NCBI GenBank assembly: GCA_000621425.1
Contig: JHYJ01000008.1
Location: 186,001-250,000, forward strand
Direction: 5' to 3'
From: Lachnospiraceae bacterium AB2028
GTDB taxonomy: Bacteria > Bacillota > Clostridia > Lachnospirales > Lachnospiraceae
Length of the DNA stretch: 64,000 bases
Below are positions 1 to 11,600 of the stretch, one piece after another. A program made the translations under genes and the position numbers. Each line of letters starts with the position of its first letter. Position 1 is the first letter of the stretch. The notes below the pieces were generated by a model. It was not told the DNA's origin, made no database searches, and was given only the letters and a program-made list of their open reading frames with translations.

Positions 1-850
1 TGCTGGCTTCCTCCTGGGGGCTGGGGCCGTATTTTACGCTGCCTATGGCTTTTTCCGCCTGTCTGATATCCTTTACCATCCGGGCAAATTCCGCCGGTTC
101 CATTGAAAAATGGGAATCGGCAGTCTCTATGGTACGGTCAAGGCATATATGCTTTTCAATGATGCGTCCGCCTAATGCCACTGCCGTAACAGCTCCCACT
201 GAACCTGCGGAATGATCCGACAGTCCCACTGTCACACCAAAACGTTCACCGATATCCTGCATGGTTTTTAAATTCATCTGATCCGTTATCGCAGGATAGG
301 CACTGGCGCATCTCAGCAGAGCCAGTTCATTATTTCCGGTAGAACGCACAGCCTCTACTGCATCTTCTATCTCGGAAAGCGTTGCCATTCCGGTGCTCAT
401 GATCATGGGCTTTCCCTTTGATGCCGTATACTTTATAAGGGGAATATCAACAAGCTCAAAGGATGCGATCTTATAGAACTCCACTCCCAGGTCTTCAAGG
501 TAATCCACGGAAGTATTGTCGAAGGGCGTAGAGAAGAAATCTATGCCTGCATCCTCAGCCTCTTTTTTTAACTCTGCATGCCACTCCCAGGGAGTATAGG
601 CCCTTTTGTAAAGGTCATGGAAATTCTCACCGTCCCAGGCACTTCCGTTAATACAGAAATACTTATTACGGCAGTCAATGGTAATGGTATCCGCAGTGTA
701 AGTCTGAAGCTTTATGCAGTCCGCACCGGCATCCGCTGCAGCATGCACGATCTTCTTTGCTGTCTCAAGACTGCCGGCATGGTTCCCCGACATTTCAGCA
801 ATTATGTATGTAGGATGATCGATATCAATTATCCTGTTTCGTATCTTCAT
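1..850 (-). CDS. pseI: Pseudaminic acid synthase PseI, N-terminal part (runs off the window)
   Basis: The reading frame is open from the ATG at 850 to the window edge, so about 283 residues are visible and the C-terminus, including any SAF (antifreeze-like) domain, is outside. The enzyme condenses a 2,4-diacetamido-trideoxyhexose with phosphoenolpyruvate to give pseudaminic acid, a nonulosonic acid used to glycosylate flagellin. The NeuB-type TIM barrel shows IAEMSGNHAGS near residue 16, KLQTYTADT near 47, FFSTPFD, YKIASFEL, MSTGMA and GLSDHS. The KLQTYT and EMSGNH forms and the YTPWEWHAEL segment favour PseI over sialic acid synthase NeuB. A good ribosome site (GAAGGAAG) precedes the start. 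It begins only 27 bases after the ribH stop, so it may be read from the rib operon. Legionaminic acid synthase is the main alternative. Confidence 0.88.
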   Translation of the reverse strand, partial: MKIRNRIIDIDHPTYIIAEMSGNHAGSLETAKKIVHAAADAGADCIKLQTYTADTITIDCRNKYFCINGSAWDGENFHDLYKRAYTPWEWHAELKKEAEDAGIDFFSTPFDNTSVDYLEDLGVEFYKIASFELVDIPLIKYTASKGKPMIMSTGMATLSEIEDAVEAVRSTGNNELALLRCASAYPAITDQMNLKTMQDIGERFGVTVGLSDHSAGSVGAVTAVALGGRIIEKHICLDRTIETADSHFSMEPAEFARMVKDIRQAEKAIGSVKYGPSPQEEAS

Positions 851-877
851 TGAATCTTCCTTCTTTGTACCGGAATA

Positions 878-1351
878 TTACATCTGCCTCATAAGGTTTA
901 CCATCTCAACAGCACTGAGCGCACAGTCATAGCCCTTGTTTCCTGCCTTGCTTCCTGCCCTTGCGATAGCCTGCTCGATATTATCTGTGGTAACCACACC
1001 GAAAAGTACAGGTACCTCTGTCTCAAGTCCTGCCTGGGCGATACCCTTTGCTGCTTCATTGCATACAAGGTCATAGTGGGAAGTCTGTCCCCTGATCACT
1101 GCACCAAGGCAGATAACTGCATCATATTTTCCGGACTTTGCCATCTTCTTGGCTATCACGGGAAGCTCGAATGCGCCGGGCACCCATGCTGCAGTAATAT
1201 TTTCCTCCGCTACGCCATGACGCACAAGGCCGTCAACAGCGCCACCAAGCAACTTGTTTACGATTATCTCGTTAAACCTTGATGCAACGATGCCTACCTT
1301 CATTCCCTCGGGTGCTACAACTTTTCCTTCAAGCAGATTGATTTCTTTCAT
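878..1351 (-). CDS. ribH: 6,7-dimethyl-8-ribityllumazine synthase
   Basis: This cytoplasmic enzyme joins 5-amino-6-ribitylaminouracil and 3,4-dihydroxy-2-butanone 4-phosphate to form the lumazine precursor of riboflavin. The product is 157 residues, the usual length. Visible family motifs are [14 protein letters not shown] near the N-terminus, [20 protein letters not shown] with the catalytic histidine, and FGVVTTDN. An upstream in-frame ATG exists at 1414, but the ATG at 1351 follows an AGGAG ribosome site (1361-1367) and gives the normal N-terminus MKEINLLEG. It is the last rib gene, 65 bases after ribBA. Confidence 0.95.
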   Translation of the reverse strand: MKEINLLEGKVVAPEGMKVGIVASRFNEIIVNKLLGGAVDGLVRHGVAEENITAAWVPGAFELPVIAKKMAKSGKYDAVICLGAVIRGQTSHYDLVCNEAAKGIAQAGLETEVPVLFGVVTTDNIEQAIARAGSKAGNKGYDCALSAVEMVNLMRQM

Positions 1352-1416
1352 TTCTTTTTCCTCCTGATAATTAATTGCAATTTTACAGCTTAATATTTCA
1401 TACGTTAAGTTCAATC

Positions 1417-2643
1417 TTATACTTTGATCTCATTAAATATATGCCCCATCCTGGTCTTCTTGGTCTTAAGGTAATTCTCATCATACTTTTGGGGCGGTAT
1501 CTCAATGGGTACCCTTTCCTTTATGTCCAGGCCAAAATCAGATAGACCGTAAACCTTGTCCGGATTGTTGGTCATAAGCCGCAAGCTCTTTGCCCCTAAG
1601 TCCTTAAGTATCTGTGCACCAACCCAGTACTCGCGAAGGTCAGGTGCGAAACCGAGCTTTACATTAGCTTCAACAGTATCGTACCCCTGCTCCTGAAGTG
1701 CATAGGCCTTTATTTTATTTATGAGTCCTATGCCCCTGCCTTCCTGCCTCATGTATAATACTATGCCCCTGCCGGCATTTTCTATCATCTCTAAAGATTT
1801 TTTAAGCTGCAGCCCGCAGTCACATCTGTATGAACCGAAAGTATCTCCGGTAAGACATTCTGAGTGAACCCTGCAAAGCACATCTTCTCCGTCGCCTATC
1901 TCTCCCTTTACCAGTGCTACATGGTGTTCGCCGGTTATGTCATTAATATAGCCGTACATTTTGAAATTGCCATGCTCGGTAGGGAGCAGCGCCTCCGCCT
2001 CTCGGACCACATGCTTGTCATTTATGCGGCAGTAATCCTGAAGATCCTTAATGGTAATGAAAGTCAGCCCGTATTTATCGGCTAACTTCCAGAGTCCCGG
2101 AGTCCTCAGCATGGTACCGTCCTCGTCCATTACCTCGCAGCACACGCCGCATTCCGTAAGCCCTGCTAAACGTAACAGATCAACAGTTGCCTCTGTGTGT
2201 CCATTTCTTACCAGTACACCGCCCCGTCTTGCAGTAAGCGGAAATACATGTCCGGGACGCCTTAAGTCCGTGGGCTTGGTATCAGGATCCGCACACTTCA
2301 TCATAGTAAACGAACGCTCAGCCGCACTAATGCCTGTAGTGGTATCAATATGGTCAACGGAAACCGTAAAAGCTGTCTGATGGTTATCTGTATTCTCCGC
2401 AACCATAGGGGGCAGCCCTAAACGTGCAGCTGTCTCTATGCTCATGGGGGTACAGATAAGTCCCCTTGCTTCCTTTGCCATCATATTTATATTTTCCTGA
2501 GTGGCAAATTCAGCAGCGCATATCATATCACCTTCATTCTCACGGTCCTCATCATCGGTGACAAGTATGATCTTTCCCGCACGAAGATCGGCAATCGCCT
2601 GCTCTATAGTCCCATACTTGTGTTCATTTTTTTCTTCAGACAT
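1417..2643 (-). CDS. ribBA: Bifunctional 3,4-dihydroxy-2-butanone-4-phosphate synthase / GTP cyclohydrolase II
   Basis: The 408-residue protein makes both starting precursors of riboflavin. The N-terminal RibB half carries the acidic [11 protein letters not shown] loop, RPGHVFPL and [11 protein letters not shown]. The C-terminal RibA half has the zinc ligands in [18 protein letters not shown] and the GTP-site segment RQEGRGIGL. The start at 2643 is chosen because GGGAGGA lies just before it, inside the extension that would begin at 2661. It sits 14 bases after the ribE stop, so the genes are co-transcribed from the FMN riboswitch promoter. Both halves look intact. Confidence 0.96.
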   Translation of the reverse strand: MSEEKNEHKYGTIEQAIADLRAGKIILVTDDEDRENEGDMICAAEFATQENINMMAKEARGLICTPMSIETAARLGLPPMVAENTDNHQTAFTVSVDHIDTTTGISAAERSFTMMKCADPDTKPTDLRRPGHVFPLTARRGGVLVRNGHTEATVDLLRLAGLTECGVCCEVMDEDGTMLRTPGLWKLADKYGLTFITIKDLQDYCRINDKHVVREAEALLPTEHGNFKMYGYINDITGEHHVALVKGEIGDGEDVLCRVHSECLTGDTFGSYRCDCGLQLKKSLEMIENAGRGIVLYMRQEGRGIGLINKIKAYALQEQGYDTVEANVKLGFAPDLREYWVGAQILKDLGAKSLRLMTNNPDKVYGLSDFGLDIKERVPIEIPPQKYDENYLKTKKTRMGHIFNEIKV

Positions 2644-2657
2644 TTTTCTTCCTCCCG

Positions 2658-3314
2658 TCAAAATCCGTTATCCCTAAGGAAATCCAGTGTAATTGAACCG
2701 CCGCTTTCTGACGTATCCGACGCATTTCTAAGCCCCATCATTTTTGCCACATACTTGCCGATGACATCAGTTTCTATATTTATGATGTCCCCGGGTTTCC
2801 TGAGATACAGGGTAGTTGCTTCCTGGGTATGTGGAATTATACTCACCTTGAAATCATTGTTACTAACCGCAGCCACCGTAAGGCTTATGCCGTCCAATGC
2901 AACAGATCCTTTTTCCACTATATAATCAAGCAATGACTTATCTGCTTCTATGGTAAACCATATTGCATTCTCTTCCCTTACTACAGATGAAATCCGGCCT
3001 GTCCCGTCTATATGTCCGGAAACTATGTGCCCCCCAAATCTCCCATCAGCTGCCATAGCCCGCTCTAAGTTGCATCTGTCACCGCTTTTTAATTTTCCTA
3101 AACTGCTTCTCCTTACAGTTTCAGCCATGACATCAGCAGTAAAACCATCGTCTGACAGGAACGTCACCGTCAGGCAGACACCATTGACCGCAATACTGTC
3201 TCCTATCTTTGTTCCTACGGTTACAACTCCGGCCTTTATGGAAATAGTCCCGGATGTTCCCTGTAGGCTGATATTATTTACTGTTCCTATCTCTTCAACC
3301 AGCCCCGTAAACAT
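2658..3314 (-). CDS. ribE: Riboflavin synthase, alpha chain
   Basis: The enzyme dismutates two lumazine molecules into riboflavin. The 218 residues form two lumazine-binding barrels. The first starts [12 protein letters not shown] and has AVNGVCLTV. The second has [13 protein letters not shown] and ALDGISLTV, followed by [11 protein letters not shown]. The ATG directly follows the ribD stop codon (TAA then ATG), so translation is probably coupled. The C-terminal tail is somewhat longer than usual and is rich in serine and glycine. Confidence 0.95.
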   Translation of the reverse strand: MFTGLVEEIGTVNNISLQGTSGTISIKAGVVTVGTKIGDSIAVNGVCLTVTFLSDDGFTADVMAETVRRSSLGKLKSGDRCNLERAMAADGRFGGHIVSGHIDGTGRISSVVREENAIWFTIEADKSLLDYIVEKGSVALDGISLTVAAVSNNDFKVSIIPHTQEATTLYLRKPGDIINIETDVIGKYVAKMMGLRNASDTSESGGSITLDFLRDNGF

Positions 3315-4424
3315 TTAATCCTTCTTTCTCTTGTATGTAATGCAGACATCATCATCTATTTGTTTTATATCTGCTATAACAAACTCCCATGCGTCTGAAG
3401 GAAGTTCCACTCCTTCACCGGCCACCGGGGATTTTGCAGCACCACCAAATATCTTTGGTGCCATAAAGACTCTTAATTCATTAACACAGCCTGACTTCAA
3501 TATGCTGTAATTAAGCGTCCCGCCACCTTCAACTAAGATGCTGTCTACACCTTCTTCTCCCAGATCATGCATGAGCGCCTTTATATCTGCTTTTCCGTTT
3601 TCACCGGGCTTTATCAGCACCCTGCATCCGGCAGTTTCCAGTTCCTCAGCTTTCCTTTTGTCATAATCCTTATTTCCGCTTACGATAATCGTATCAATAT
3701 CATTGGCGGTGCGAACAATCTGAGAATCCATCGGAATCCGCAGATTGTCATCACAGATTATCCTTATGGGATTCCTGCCATTTTCCATCCTGCAATTAAG
3801 CAGGGGATCATCAGCAAGAACAGTCCCTATTCCGGCCATTATACCCATGCAGGCATGACGCAGCTCATGAACTATTTTCCGAGAACTTTCCCCGCTTATC
3901 CACTTTGATGCACCGGTTACCGTTGCAATCTTGCCATCAGCAGTCATCGCATACTTCATGACAACGTAAGGAGTTTTAGTAGTTATATAGTGGAAGAATA
4001 CAGGGTTAATAGCATCACATTCATCCCGTAACACATCCTCCGTTACTTCGATGCCGGCATCACGTAGTATCTGATTGCCCTTTCCTGCTACAAGGGGATT
4101 AGGATCCCTTGATCCAACTACTACCCGGCTTATACCGCTTTCAATAACAGCTTCTGTACATGGCGGCTGTTTGCCATGATGACAGCAGGGTTCAAGCGTA
4201 CAGTATAATGTTGCACCTGCCGCAGATTCCTTAAGTGCCGCTATGGCATTCCGTTCAGCATGCTTTTCGCCATACTTTGCGTGCCACCCTTCAGCTATGA
4301 TACGGTCATCCTTAACAATGACTGCACCTACCATGGGATTGGGATGGCACCAGCCTTCGCCGCGTTTCGCAAGCTCGATGGCACGTCTCATGTATTTTTC
4401 GTCAACACTTCTCTGATCCGACAT
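3315..4424 (-). CDS. ribD: Bifunctional pyrimidine deaminase/reductase RibD
   Basis: The 369-residue enzyme performs the second and third steps of riboflavin synthesis. The deaminase domain (residues about 8-150) has HPNPMVGAVIV, the zinc HAE motif in EKHAERNA, and PCCHHGKQPPC with the two zinc cysteines. The reductase domain follows, with MKYAMTADGKIA, TGASKWISG and ILVEGGGTLNYS. It is first in the operon. Its start codon lies six bases after an AGGGG ribosome site that is buried in the riboswitch stem at 4427-4453, which suggests direct control of translation by FMN. Confidence 0.96.
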   Translation of the reverse strand: MSDQRSVDEKYMRRAIELAKRGEGWCHPNPMVGAVIVKDDRIIAEGWHAKYGEKHAERNAIAALKESAAGATLYCTLEPCCHHGKQPPCTEAVIESGISRVVVGSRDPNPLVAGKGNQILRDAGIEVTEDVLRDECDAINPVFFHYITTKTPYVVMKYAMTADGKIATVTGASKWISGESSRKIVHELRHACMGIMAGIGTVLADDPLLNCRMENGRNPIRIICDDNLRIPMDSQIVRTANDIDTIIVSGNKDYDKRKAEELETAGCRVLIKPGENGKADIKALMHDLGEEGVDSILVEGGGTLNYSILKSGCVNELRVFMAPKIFGGAAKSPVAGEGVELPSDAWEFVIADIKQIDDDVCITYKRKKD

Positions 4425-4426
4425 AA

Positions 4427-4453
4427 AAATCCCCTGAGAGCCTCAGGGGATTT
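4427..4453 (-). terminator. Riboswitch expression platform stem: RBS sequestor and possible terminator
   Basis: A perfect 12-base-pair stem (4427-4438 with 4442-4453) has a three-base loop. On the minus strand its 3' arm contains CUCAGGGGAU, which includes the only good ribosome site for ribD. The arm is followed by UUUUU and then the AUG. The stem therefore looks able both to block ribosome binding and to terminate transcription. This is seen in sequence; the switching mechanism is inferred. Confidence 0.7.
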
Positions 4454-4510
4454 AATGTTTAAACCGATGCCAAATGCCAGGATCAATATCCTGCCTTTCA
4501 CACCATCAAA

Positions 4511-4536
4511 TTCCGCAGCATATACTCTGCTGCGAA
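4511..4536 (-). other. Hairpin between the FMN aptamer and the expression platform
   Basis: TTCGCAGCA and TGCTGCGGAA pair on the minus strand around a short loop. It lies just after the aptamer and before the RBS-sequestering stem, so it may be part of the switching path or a spacer. Confidence 0.45.
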
Positions 4537-4540
4537 TCTC

Positions 4541-4706
4541 TCATGCCTCTTCCATCCGGACTATACCGTCGGCTCCGGAGTCTCACCGGATCCTACCATC
4601 GTGAACCAGATCATTCTCTGCGTTCCGTCAGGTGTTGCGGGCTTAGGAGCTGCAGCCTGACCACAGTCCCTTACCGCCGATAGGGAATTTCACCCATCCC
4701 TGAAGC
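4541..4706 (-). promoter_or_regulatory. FMN riboswitch (RFN element)
   Basis: Read on the minus strand, the element starts CTTCAGGGATGGGTGAAATT and continues with CCCTATCGGCGGTAAGG. It ends with GAGACTCCGGAGCCGACGG, TATAGTCCGGATGGAAGAG. These are the conserved RFN segments. It lies directly upstream of ribDEBAH, so FMN would repress the operon. Confidence 0.95.
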
Positions 4707-4728
4707 TATTCAATTTGTAAAAATTCTC

Positions 4729-4745
4729 ATCCGCATCAGGCGGAT
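4729..4745 (-). terminator. Weak hairpin after rpoC
   Basis: ATCCGC and GCGGAT pair around a five-base loop, and the minus strand continues with GAGAATTTTT. It lies 14 bases after the rpoC stop and just before the FMN riboswitch. The six-pair stem and short U-run suggest a weak intrinsic terminator at best. No convincing rib promoter is visible nearby, so partial readthrough from rpoC is possible. Confidence 0.4.
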
Positions 4746-4758
4746 AACTTTTTGCAGA

Positions 4759-7700
4759 TTACTCTTCGCTGTCGCCTACGAGTACGGAAACGTTTTCCGC
4801 TACAGCACCTGCGCCTTCAGAAACAGCCTCAGCATCTGATACATCAACATCCTCACGCTGTGCGAAATCAACCGCATCATCGTCATTCTGTTCTTCCTCG
4901 ATGCTGTCAACATCAAGTCTTACATCACGATACATCTTAGTTCCTGTACCGGCAGGTATAAGCTTACCGCAGATAACGTTCTCCTTCAGACCTCTTAAAT
5001 GATCAACCTTGCCCTTAATAGCAGCATCTGTCAGCATCCTCGGTGTTTCCTGGAAAGATGCGGCTGACAGGAAGGAATCGGTAGCAAGAGCAGCCTTGGT
5101 GATACCAAGAACTATATCTGATGCAACGATAAGATTCTTTCCTTCTGCTGCAAGTGCTTCGTTCTTTTCCTCGATATCAAGTCTGTCAACCATTGTACCG
5201 AGAATTGTATCGGAATCACCCGGATCCTCGATGATCTGCTTTCTGAGCATCTGTCTGATGATGATCTCGATATGTTTATCTGCAAGATCAACACCCTGGA
5301 GACCGTAAACCTTCTGAACCTCACGGATCAGATAGTTCTCAACAGCATTTATCTTCTTGATCTGGAGCAGGTCATGAGGGTTAATTGAACCCTGTGTCAG
5401 CTGATCACCAGCCTCTATTACCTGACCATCTTTTACCTTTATGGAAGCACCGAAAGGAATATCGTATTCCTTCTCTGCATCCTCGCCCTTAACAACAAGC
5501 TTACGCTTAACGCTTCCGTCCTCGCCCTGCTTGTCTTCCTGTATCTCTACAGTACCTGATATAGCGGAGATGATCGCATTACCCTTAGGATTACGTGCCT
5601 CGAAAAGCTCTTCTACTCGGGGAAGACCCATGGTGATATCGTTACCTGCGACACCACCGGAGTGGAAGGTTCTCATGGTAAGCTGTGTACCGGGCTCACC
5701 GATGGACTGCGCTGCTATGATACCAACAGCTTCACCTACCTGAACAGGCTCACCTGTTGCCATGTTTGCGCCGTAGCACTTAGCACATATACCGAACTTA
5801 CACTTACATGTAAGTATTGAACGGATCTTCACTGAAGTAGCGCCGGAGTTGATGATAGCCTCTGCACGCTTAGGTGTGATCATGTGGTTAGCCTTAACGA
5901 TCAGGTTACCATTCTCATCCTTCACATCCTCAGCTGCAAATCTTCCGCGGATACGGTTCTCAAGACTCTCAACTACTTCCTTACCGTCTACCAGACCCTC
6001 TACAGTAAATCCGGGAATATCCTTCTTACCCTCTACGCAGTCAGTCTCCCTGATGATAAGCTCATGAGCAACGTCAACCATTCGTCTGGTAAGGTAACCG
6101 GAGTCAGCGGTACGAAGAGCGGTATCGGAAAGACCTTTACGAGCTCCGTGTGCTGAAATGAAGTACTCCAGAACGTCCAGACCTTCACGGAAGTTGGACT
6201 TAACGGGAAGCTCAATGGTACGACCCTGGGTATCACCCATCAGTCCACGCATACCTGCAAGCTGTTTCATCTGCTGCTTGGAACCACGGGCACCGGAGTC
6301 AGCCATCATACGGATGTTGTTGATAGCATCAAGACCGTTCATCATCTCATCTGTAAGGAGAGCATCGGCCTCGTTCCAAATATCAATAACTTCTTTATGA
6401 CGCTCTTCATCTGTAGAGCATCCCATACGATACTTTCTGGTGATCTCATCAACCTTCTTCTGAGCCTCATCCAGTATAGCGGTCTTAGCTTCAGGAACGA
6501 TGATATCAGATATGGAAACTGTCATCGCTGCCTTGGTTGAATACTTGTAACCTATAGCCTTGATACGGTCAAGCACTTCAGCGGTCTTTGTTGCACCGTG
6601 AGTATTAATAACCTTCTCAAGGATCTTCTTGAGCATCTTCTTGTCAACCAGGAAGTCTATCTCAGGAAGAAGGTATGAGGTAGGATCCTCGTCAGTTCTC
6701 TTTATAAAGCCAAGATCCTGAGGAAGAATCTCGTTGAAAAGAAGTCTTCCCAGTGAAGTATCAACCATATCTGCAACTACACTGCCGTCAGCCATGGTCT
6801 TCTCCATACGAACCTTGATAGGCGCATGAAGAGAAAGAACACCATTCTCATAAGCAAGTATAGCTTCGTTCATATTGCGATAGCTGTTACCTTCGCCCAG
6901 CACATTGTCTGCCCTGAACCAGCCGTTGTACTTCTTCTGATATGCCTTTAACTCATCCGGATCTTCCGGTGCTGCAGGAAGGTCCTTTCCTGTACGGATC
7001 TGTGTAAGGTAGTAAATACCAAGTACCATATCCTGTGAAGGAACGGCAACAGGCGCACCGTCTGAAGGCTTAAGCAGATTGTTAGGAGAGAGCAGCATGA
7101 ATCTGCACTCAGCCTGTGCCTCTACGGAAAGGGGAAGATGGATAGCCATCTGGTCTCCGTCGAAGTCAGCATTGAACGCCGTACATACAAGGGGATGAAG
7201 CTTAATATCCTTACCTTCTACAAGAACGGGTTCAAACGCCTGGATACTAAGTCTGTGAAGAGTAGGAGCACGGTTCAGCATAACAGGATGCTCACTGATA
7301 ACATCTTCAAGTACATCCCACACTGCGTCCTGCTGACGCTCAACCATCTTCTTAGCATTCTTTATGTTCTTTGCAAGATCCCTGCTTACAAGCTCTTTCA
7401 TAACGAAGGGCTTGAAAAGCTCGATTGCCATTTCCTTAGGCAGACCGCACTGATAGATCTTAAGCTCGGGACCTACGACGATAACTGAACGTCCGGAATA
7501 GTCCACACGCTTACCGAGAAGGTTCTGACGGAAACGTCCGCTCTTACCTTTAAGCATCTCGGAAAGTGACTTAAGTGCACGGTTTCCGGGGCCCGTTACA
7601 GTACGTCCCCTTCTTCCGTTATCAATAAGTGCATCAACAGCTTCCTGAAGCATACGTTTCTCGTTCTTTACGATGATCTCAGGAGCCTGAATCTCCTTAA

Positions 7701-8559
7701 GCTTCTGAAGTCTGTTGTTACGGTTTATTATCCTTCTGTACAGATCGTTAAGGTCGGATGTTGCGAAACGTCCGCCATCAAGCTGTACCATAGGACGAAG
7801 ATCGGGGGGCATAACCGGAATGGTATCAAGTATCATCCACTCAGGCTTATTCTTTGACTCCCTGAATGCCTCAACTATCTCAAGACGCTTAGCGATCTTG
7901 GTACCCTTCTGGCCCTTTGCACCATCTTCAGCAAGTTCGTTCTTAAGCTCTTCTGCAAGAGCGTCAAGATCAAGATCCTGAAGCAGAGTCTTGATAGCCT
8001 CTGCACCCATGCCAACTTTGAAGTCGTAACCGAACTTTTCCCTTGCTTCCTGGTACTCATGCTCAGTAAGAACCTGCTTGAAGTGAAGATCACTGTTTGC
8101 AGGATCAAGTACTATGTATGATGCAAAATAAAGAACTTTCTCAAGCACCTTGGGTGTAAGATCCAAAAGCAGGCACATATACTTAGGATTACCCTTGTAA
8201 TACCAGATATGTGAAACAGGTGCAGCAAGCTCAATACGTCCCATACGCTCACGACGTACAGAAGCCTTTGTAACTTCTACTCCACACTTGTCGCAGATAA
8301 CACCCTTATAACGGATCCTGCGATACTTTCCGCAGTGGCACTCCCAATCCTTGCTGGGTCCGAAGATCTTCTCTGCAAAGAGACCGTCAGCCTCGGGCTT
8401 GTATGTACGATAGTTAATGGTCTCAGGCTTGGTAACAACACCAACCTCGGGATCATTATTTCTCGTGGACCATGCCCTGATCTTCTCAGGTGAAGCCAGC
8501 TTTATATGAATTGAATCAAATGCAACCGGCTGGTACTCTATATTCCTTGTCTCAGACAT
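4759..8559 (-). CDS. rpoC: DNA-directed RNA polymerase subunit beta'
   Basis: The 1266-residue protein is the catalytic clamp subunit of RNA polymerase. It shows the N-terminal zinc ribbon ([20 protein letters not shown]), the active-site magnesium loop [14 protein letters not shown], the bridge-helix region [12 protein letters not shown], and a second zinc cluster in [11 protein letters not shown]. Length and layout fit Firmicutes beta' without large insertions, and the C-terminal tail is acidic. An AAGGAG ribosome site precedes the ATG. It lies 53 bases after rpoB and is co-transcribed with it. Confidence 0.98.
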   Translation of the reverse strand: MSETRNIEYQPVAFDSIHIKLASPEKIRAWSTRNNDPEVGVVTKPETINYRTYKPEADGLFAEKIFGPSKDWECHCGKYRRIRYKGVICDKCGVEVTKASVRRERMGRIELAAPVSHIWYYKGNPKYMCLLLDLTPKVLEKVLYFASYIVLDPANSDLHFKQVLTEHEYQEAREKFGYDFKVGMGAEAIKTLLQDLDLDALAEELKNELAEDGAKGQKGTKIAKRLEIVEAFRESKNKPEWMILDTIPVMPPDLRPMVQLDGGRFATSDLNDLYRRIINRNNRLQKLKEIQAPEIIVKNEKRMLQEAVDALIDNGRRGRTVTGPGNRALKSLSEMLKGKSGRFRQNLLGKRVDYSGRSVIVVGPELKIYQCGLPKEMAIELFKPFVMKELVSRDLAKNIKNAKKMVERQQDAVWDVLEDVISEHPVMLNRAPTLHRLSIQAFEPVLVEGKDIKLHPLVCTAFNADFDGDQMAIHLPLSVEAQAECRFMLLSPNNLLKPSDGAPVAVPSQDMVLGIYYLTQIRTGKDLPAAPEDPDELKAYQKKYNGWFRADNVLGEGNSYRNMNEAILAYENGVLSLHAPIKVRMEKTMADGSVVADMVDTSLGRLLFNEILPQDLGFIKRTDEDPTSYLLPEIDFLVDKKMLKKILEKVINTHGATKTAEVLDRIKAIGYKYSTKAAMTVSISDIIVPEAKTAILDEAQKKVDEITRKYRMGCSTDEERHKEVIDIWNEADALLTDEMMNGLDAINNIRMMADSGARGSKQQMKQLAGMRGLMGDTQGRTIELPVKSNFREGLDVLEYFISAHGARKGLSDTALRTADSGYLTRRMVDVAHELIIRETDCVEGKKDIPGFTVEGLVDGKEVVESLENRIRGRFAAEDVKDENGNLIVKANHMITPKRAEAIINSGATSVKIRSILTCKCKFGICAKCYGANMATGEPVQVGEAVGIIAAQSIGEPGTQLTMRTFHSGGVAGNDITMGLPRVEELFEARNPKGNAIISAISGTVEIQEDKQGEDGSVKRKLVVKGEDAEKEYDIPFGASIKVKDGQVIEAGDQLTQGSINPHDLLQIKKINAVENYLIREVQKVYGLQGVDLADKHIEIIIRQMLRKQIIEDPGDSDTILGTMVDRLDIEEKNEALAAEGKNLIVASDIVLGITKAALATDSFLSAASFQETPRMLTDAAIKGKVDHLRGLKENVICGKLIPAGTGTKMYRDVRLDVDSIEEEQNDDDAVDFAQREDVDVSDAEAVSEGAGAVAENVSVLVGDSEE

Positions 8560-8612
8560 TTTGAATACTCCTTTCGCTCAGGTGACCTTTAGATACTTTA
8601 AGTCTCAAAAGA

Positions 8613-11600
8613 TCACTCATCCTCCTGTGAATCACCTACAAAGCTGTAATCCTCGGCCGCACCACTGAGTTCAGCCTCATCCTCAAGTATGTCTCCTGAA
8701 CTCTCATCCAGGGTACCCTTGCTGAAACCGTCTTTATAATCTTCAGTGTCGCTCTGATTATTGCCATTCAATTCCATGCGGAATTCGTTGTCATTGTAAT
8801 CCACATTTTCCTTGAGTTCGATCTCGTTGCCTTTCTCATCCAGCACGCTGACATCAAGAGCCAGTGACTGTAATTCCTTAAGCATAACCTTGAAGGACTC
8901 AGGGATACCGGGCAGAGGCAGGTTCTGTCCCTTAACGATAGCCTCGTATGTCTTAACACGTCCTACAACGTCATCAGACTTAACGGTAAGCATTTCCTGC
9001 AGAGTATAAGCTGCACCGTAAGCTTCCAGCGCCCAAACTTCCATTTCTCCGAAACGCTGTCCGCCGAACTGTGCCTTACCGCCGAGAGGCTGCTGTGTAA
9101 CAAGTGAGTACGGTCCGGTAGAACGGGCATGTATCTTATCGTCTACCAGATGGTGGAGTTTCAGATAATGCATGTGTCCAATGGTAACAGGTCCGTCAAA
9201 ATACTCACCGGTACGACCATCGCGAAGTCTTACCTTACCGTCTCTGGAAATAGGTACACCCTTCCAGAGCTTTCTGTGATCCTTGTTCTTCTCGAGATAC
9301 TCCATAACCTCAGGAAGGAGTTCAGCCTTATGTTTCTTCTCGAACTCACTCCACTCAAGATTTACATAGTCATTAGCAAGATCAAGAGTATCCATGATGT
9401 CATTCTCGTTAGCACCGTCAAAGACAGGTGTTGAGATGTTGAAACCAAGTGCTCTTGCAGCCAGGGAGAGATGTATCTCAAGCACCTGACCTATATTCAT
9501 ACGGGAAGGAACGCCCAGAGGATTCAGCACGATATCCAGAGGACGACCGTTGGGCAGATAAGGCATATCCTCTACAGGAAGTACTCTGGAAACGACACCC
9601 TTGTTACCGTGACGTCCGGACATCTTATCACCAACAGAAATCTTTCTCTTCTGTGCTATGTAAATACGAACCTTCTTAAGCACGCCCGCATTAAGCTCGG
9701 AATCTCCTTCTTCCTTGGAGAATACCTTGGCATCTACAACGACACCATATTCACCGTGAGGTACACGAAGTGATGTATCACGGATCTCACGTGCCTTATC
9801 GCTGAAGATTACACGAAGGAGCTTTTCTTCAGGAGTAAGATCAGTCTCGCCCTTAGGTGTAACCTTACCTACCAGGATATCACCGGCACGAACCTCTGCA
9901 CCGATACGGATGATACCTGACTCATCCAGATCCTTAAGGGCATCATCGCCGACACCGGGAATATCACGGGTGATCTCCTCGTCGCCAAGCTTGGTCTGTC
10001 TTGCCTCTACTTCATGCTCTTCAATATGTACTGATGTATAAACATCTTCTTTAACAAGACGCTCACTGAGAAGTACAGCATCCTCGTAGTTGTAACCTTC
10101 CCAGGTCATGAAACCGATGAGCGGGTTTCTTCCGAGACCAAGCTCACCTTCATGTGTGGAAGGACCGTCAGCTATAACCTGACCATCAGCTACATGGTCG
10201 CCAGTCAGAACGATAGGTTTCTGGTTGTAGCATGTGGACTGGTTACTTCTCATGAACTTCTGGATGGTATAATCTATAACCTTACCATCATCATCACTCT
10301 TTATCTTTACAAGATCGGATGCTACATAGGTAACAGTTCCGGCCTTCTTAGCCACAACGCAGACACCGGAGTCAACTGCTGCCTTTGTCTCGATACCGGT
10401 ACCTATAACAGGTGCATCGGTGAAGAGAAGCGGCACTGCCTGACGCTGCATGTTACATCCCATGAGAGCACGGGTTGTATCGTCATTCTCAAGGAAAGGA
10501 ATGAGCGCAGCTGATACAGAGAAGACCATCTTAGGTGATACGTCCATGTAATCATAGATCTCACGAGGATAAGCCTGAATCTCTGTACGATATCTTCCGG
10601 CAACGTTCTTATTTACAAAGTGGCCCTTTTCATCAAGCTTTTCATTAGCCTGAGCTACATGATAGTTATCTTCCTCATCTGCTGTCATGTATACAACTTC
10701 ATCAGTAACCACAGGGTTGGCAGGATCCTTCTTATTGATTTTTCTGTAAGGAACCTCTATGAAACCGTATTCATTAATCCTTGCATAAGAAGCAAGTGAG
10801 TTGATAAGTCCGATGTTAGGACCTTCGGGAGTCTCGATAGGACACATACGGCCGTAGTGGGTATAGTGTACATCTCGAACTTCGAATCCGGCACGTTCTC
10901 TTGAGAGACCGCCGGGACCCAGTGCGGAGAGACGTCTCTTGTGAGTAAGCTCTGACAAAGGGTTGTTCTGGTCCATGAACTGTGACAGCTGTGAGGAACC
11001 GAAGAATTCCTTAAGGGCTGCCTGCACGGGCTTGATATTTATAAGGCTCTGGGGAGAAATCTCCTCAGTAGCGTTTGCATCATGTGTAGTCATACGCTCC
11101 CTGACTACTCTCTCCATCCTGCTAAGACCTATACGGTACTGGTTCTGAAGAAGCTCACCAACCGCACGGATACGTCTGTTTCCAAGATGGTCGATATCGT
11201 CATCATTACCGATGCCATACTCTATAGCAAGATTGTAGTTAACTGATGCAAGTACATCACACTGTGTAATGTGCTTAGGAATCAGGTCGTGTATATTACG
11301 TGCAATTGCACTTTCAAGCTGTTCAGGCTTGTCGCTGTACTCTCTTATGAGTCTTCTGAGAGCAGGCCAGTAAACTCTTTCCTTAATGCCAAGCTTTTCA
11401 GCATCGATATCGAGCCACTCCTCAATATCAACCATCTGGTTGGAAAGAACCTTTACGTTCCTTGTATCTGTTCTGATTACAACGCTCTCAACTGCAGCAT
11501 CCTGAATTGTATCAGCAAGCTGCTCATCAACAACTGTACCAGCCTTAGCGATTATCTCGCCTGTGAAAGGATTCATTGCATCCTCTGCCAGTACATGGCC

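Noticed and set aside
578-853. Plus-strand open frame over pseI
   Set aside because: It is the antisense shadow of the pseI reading frame, which carries clear NeuB-family motifs.
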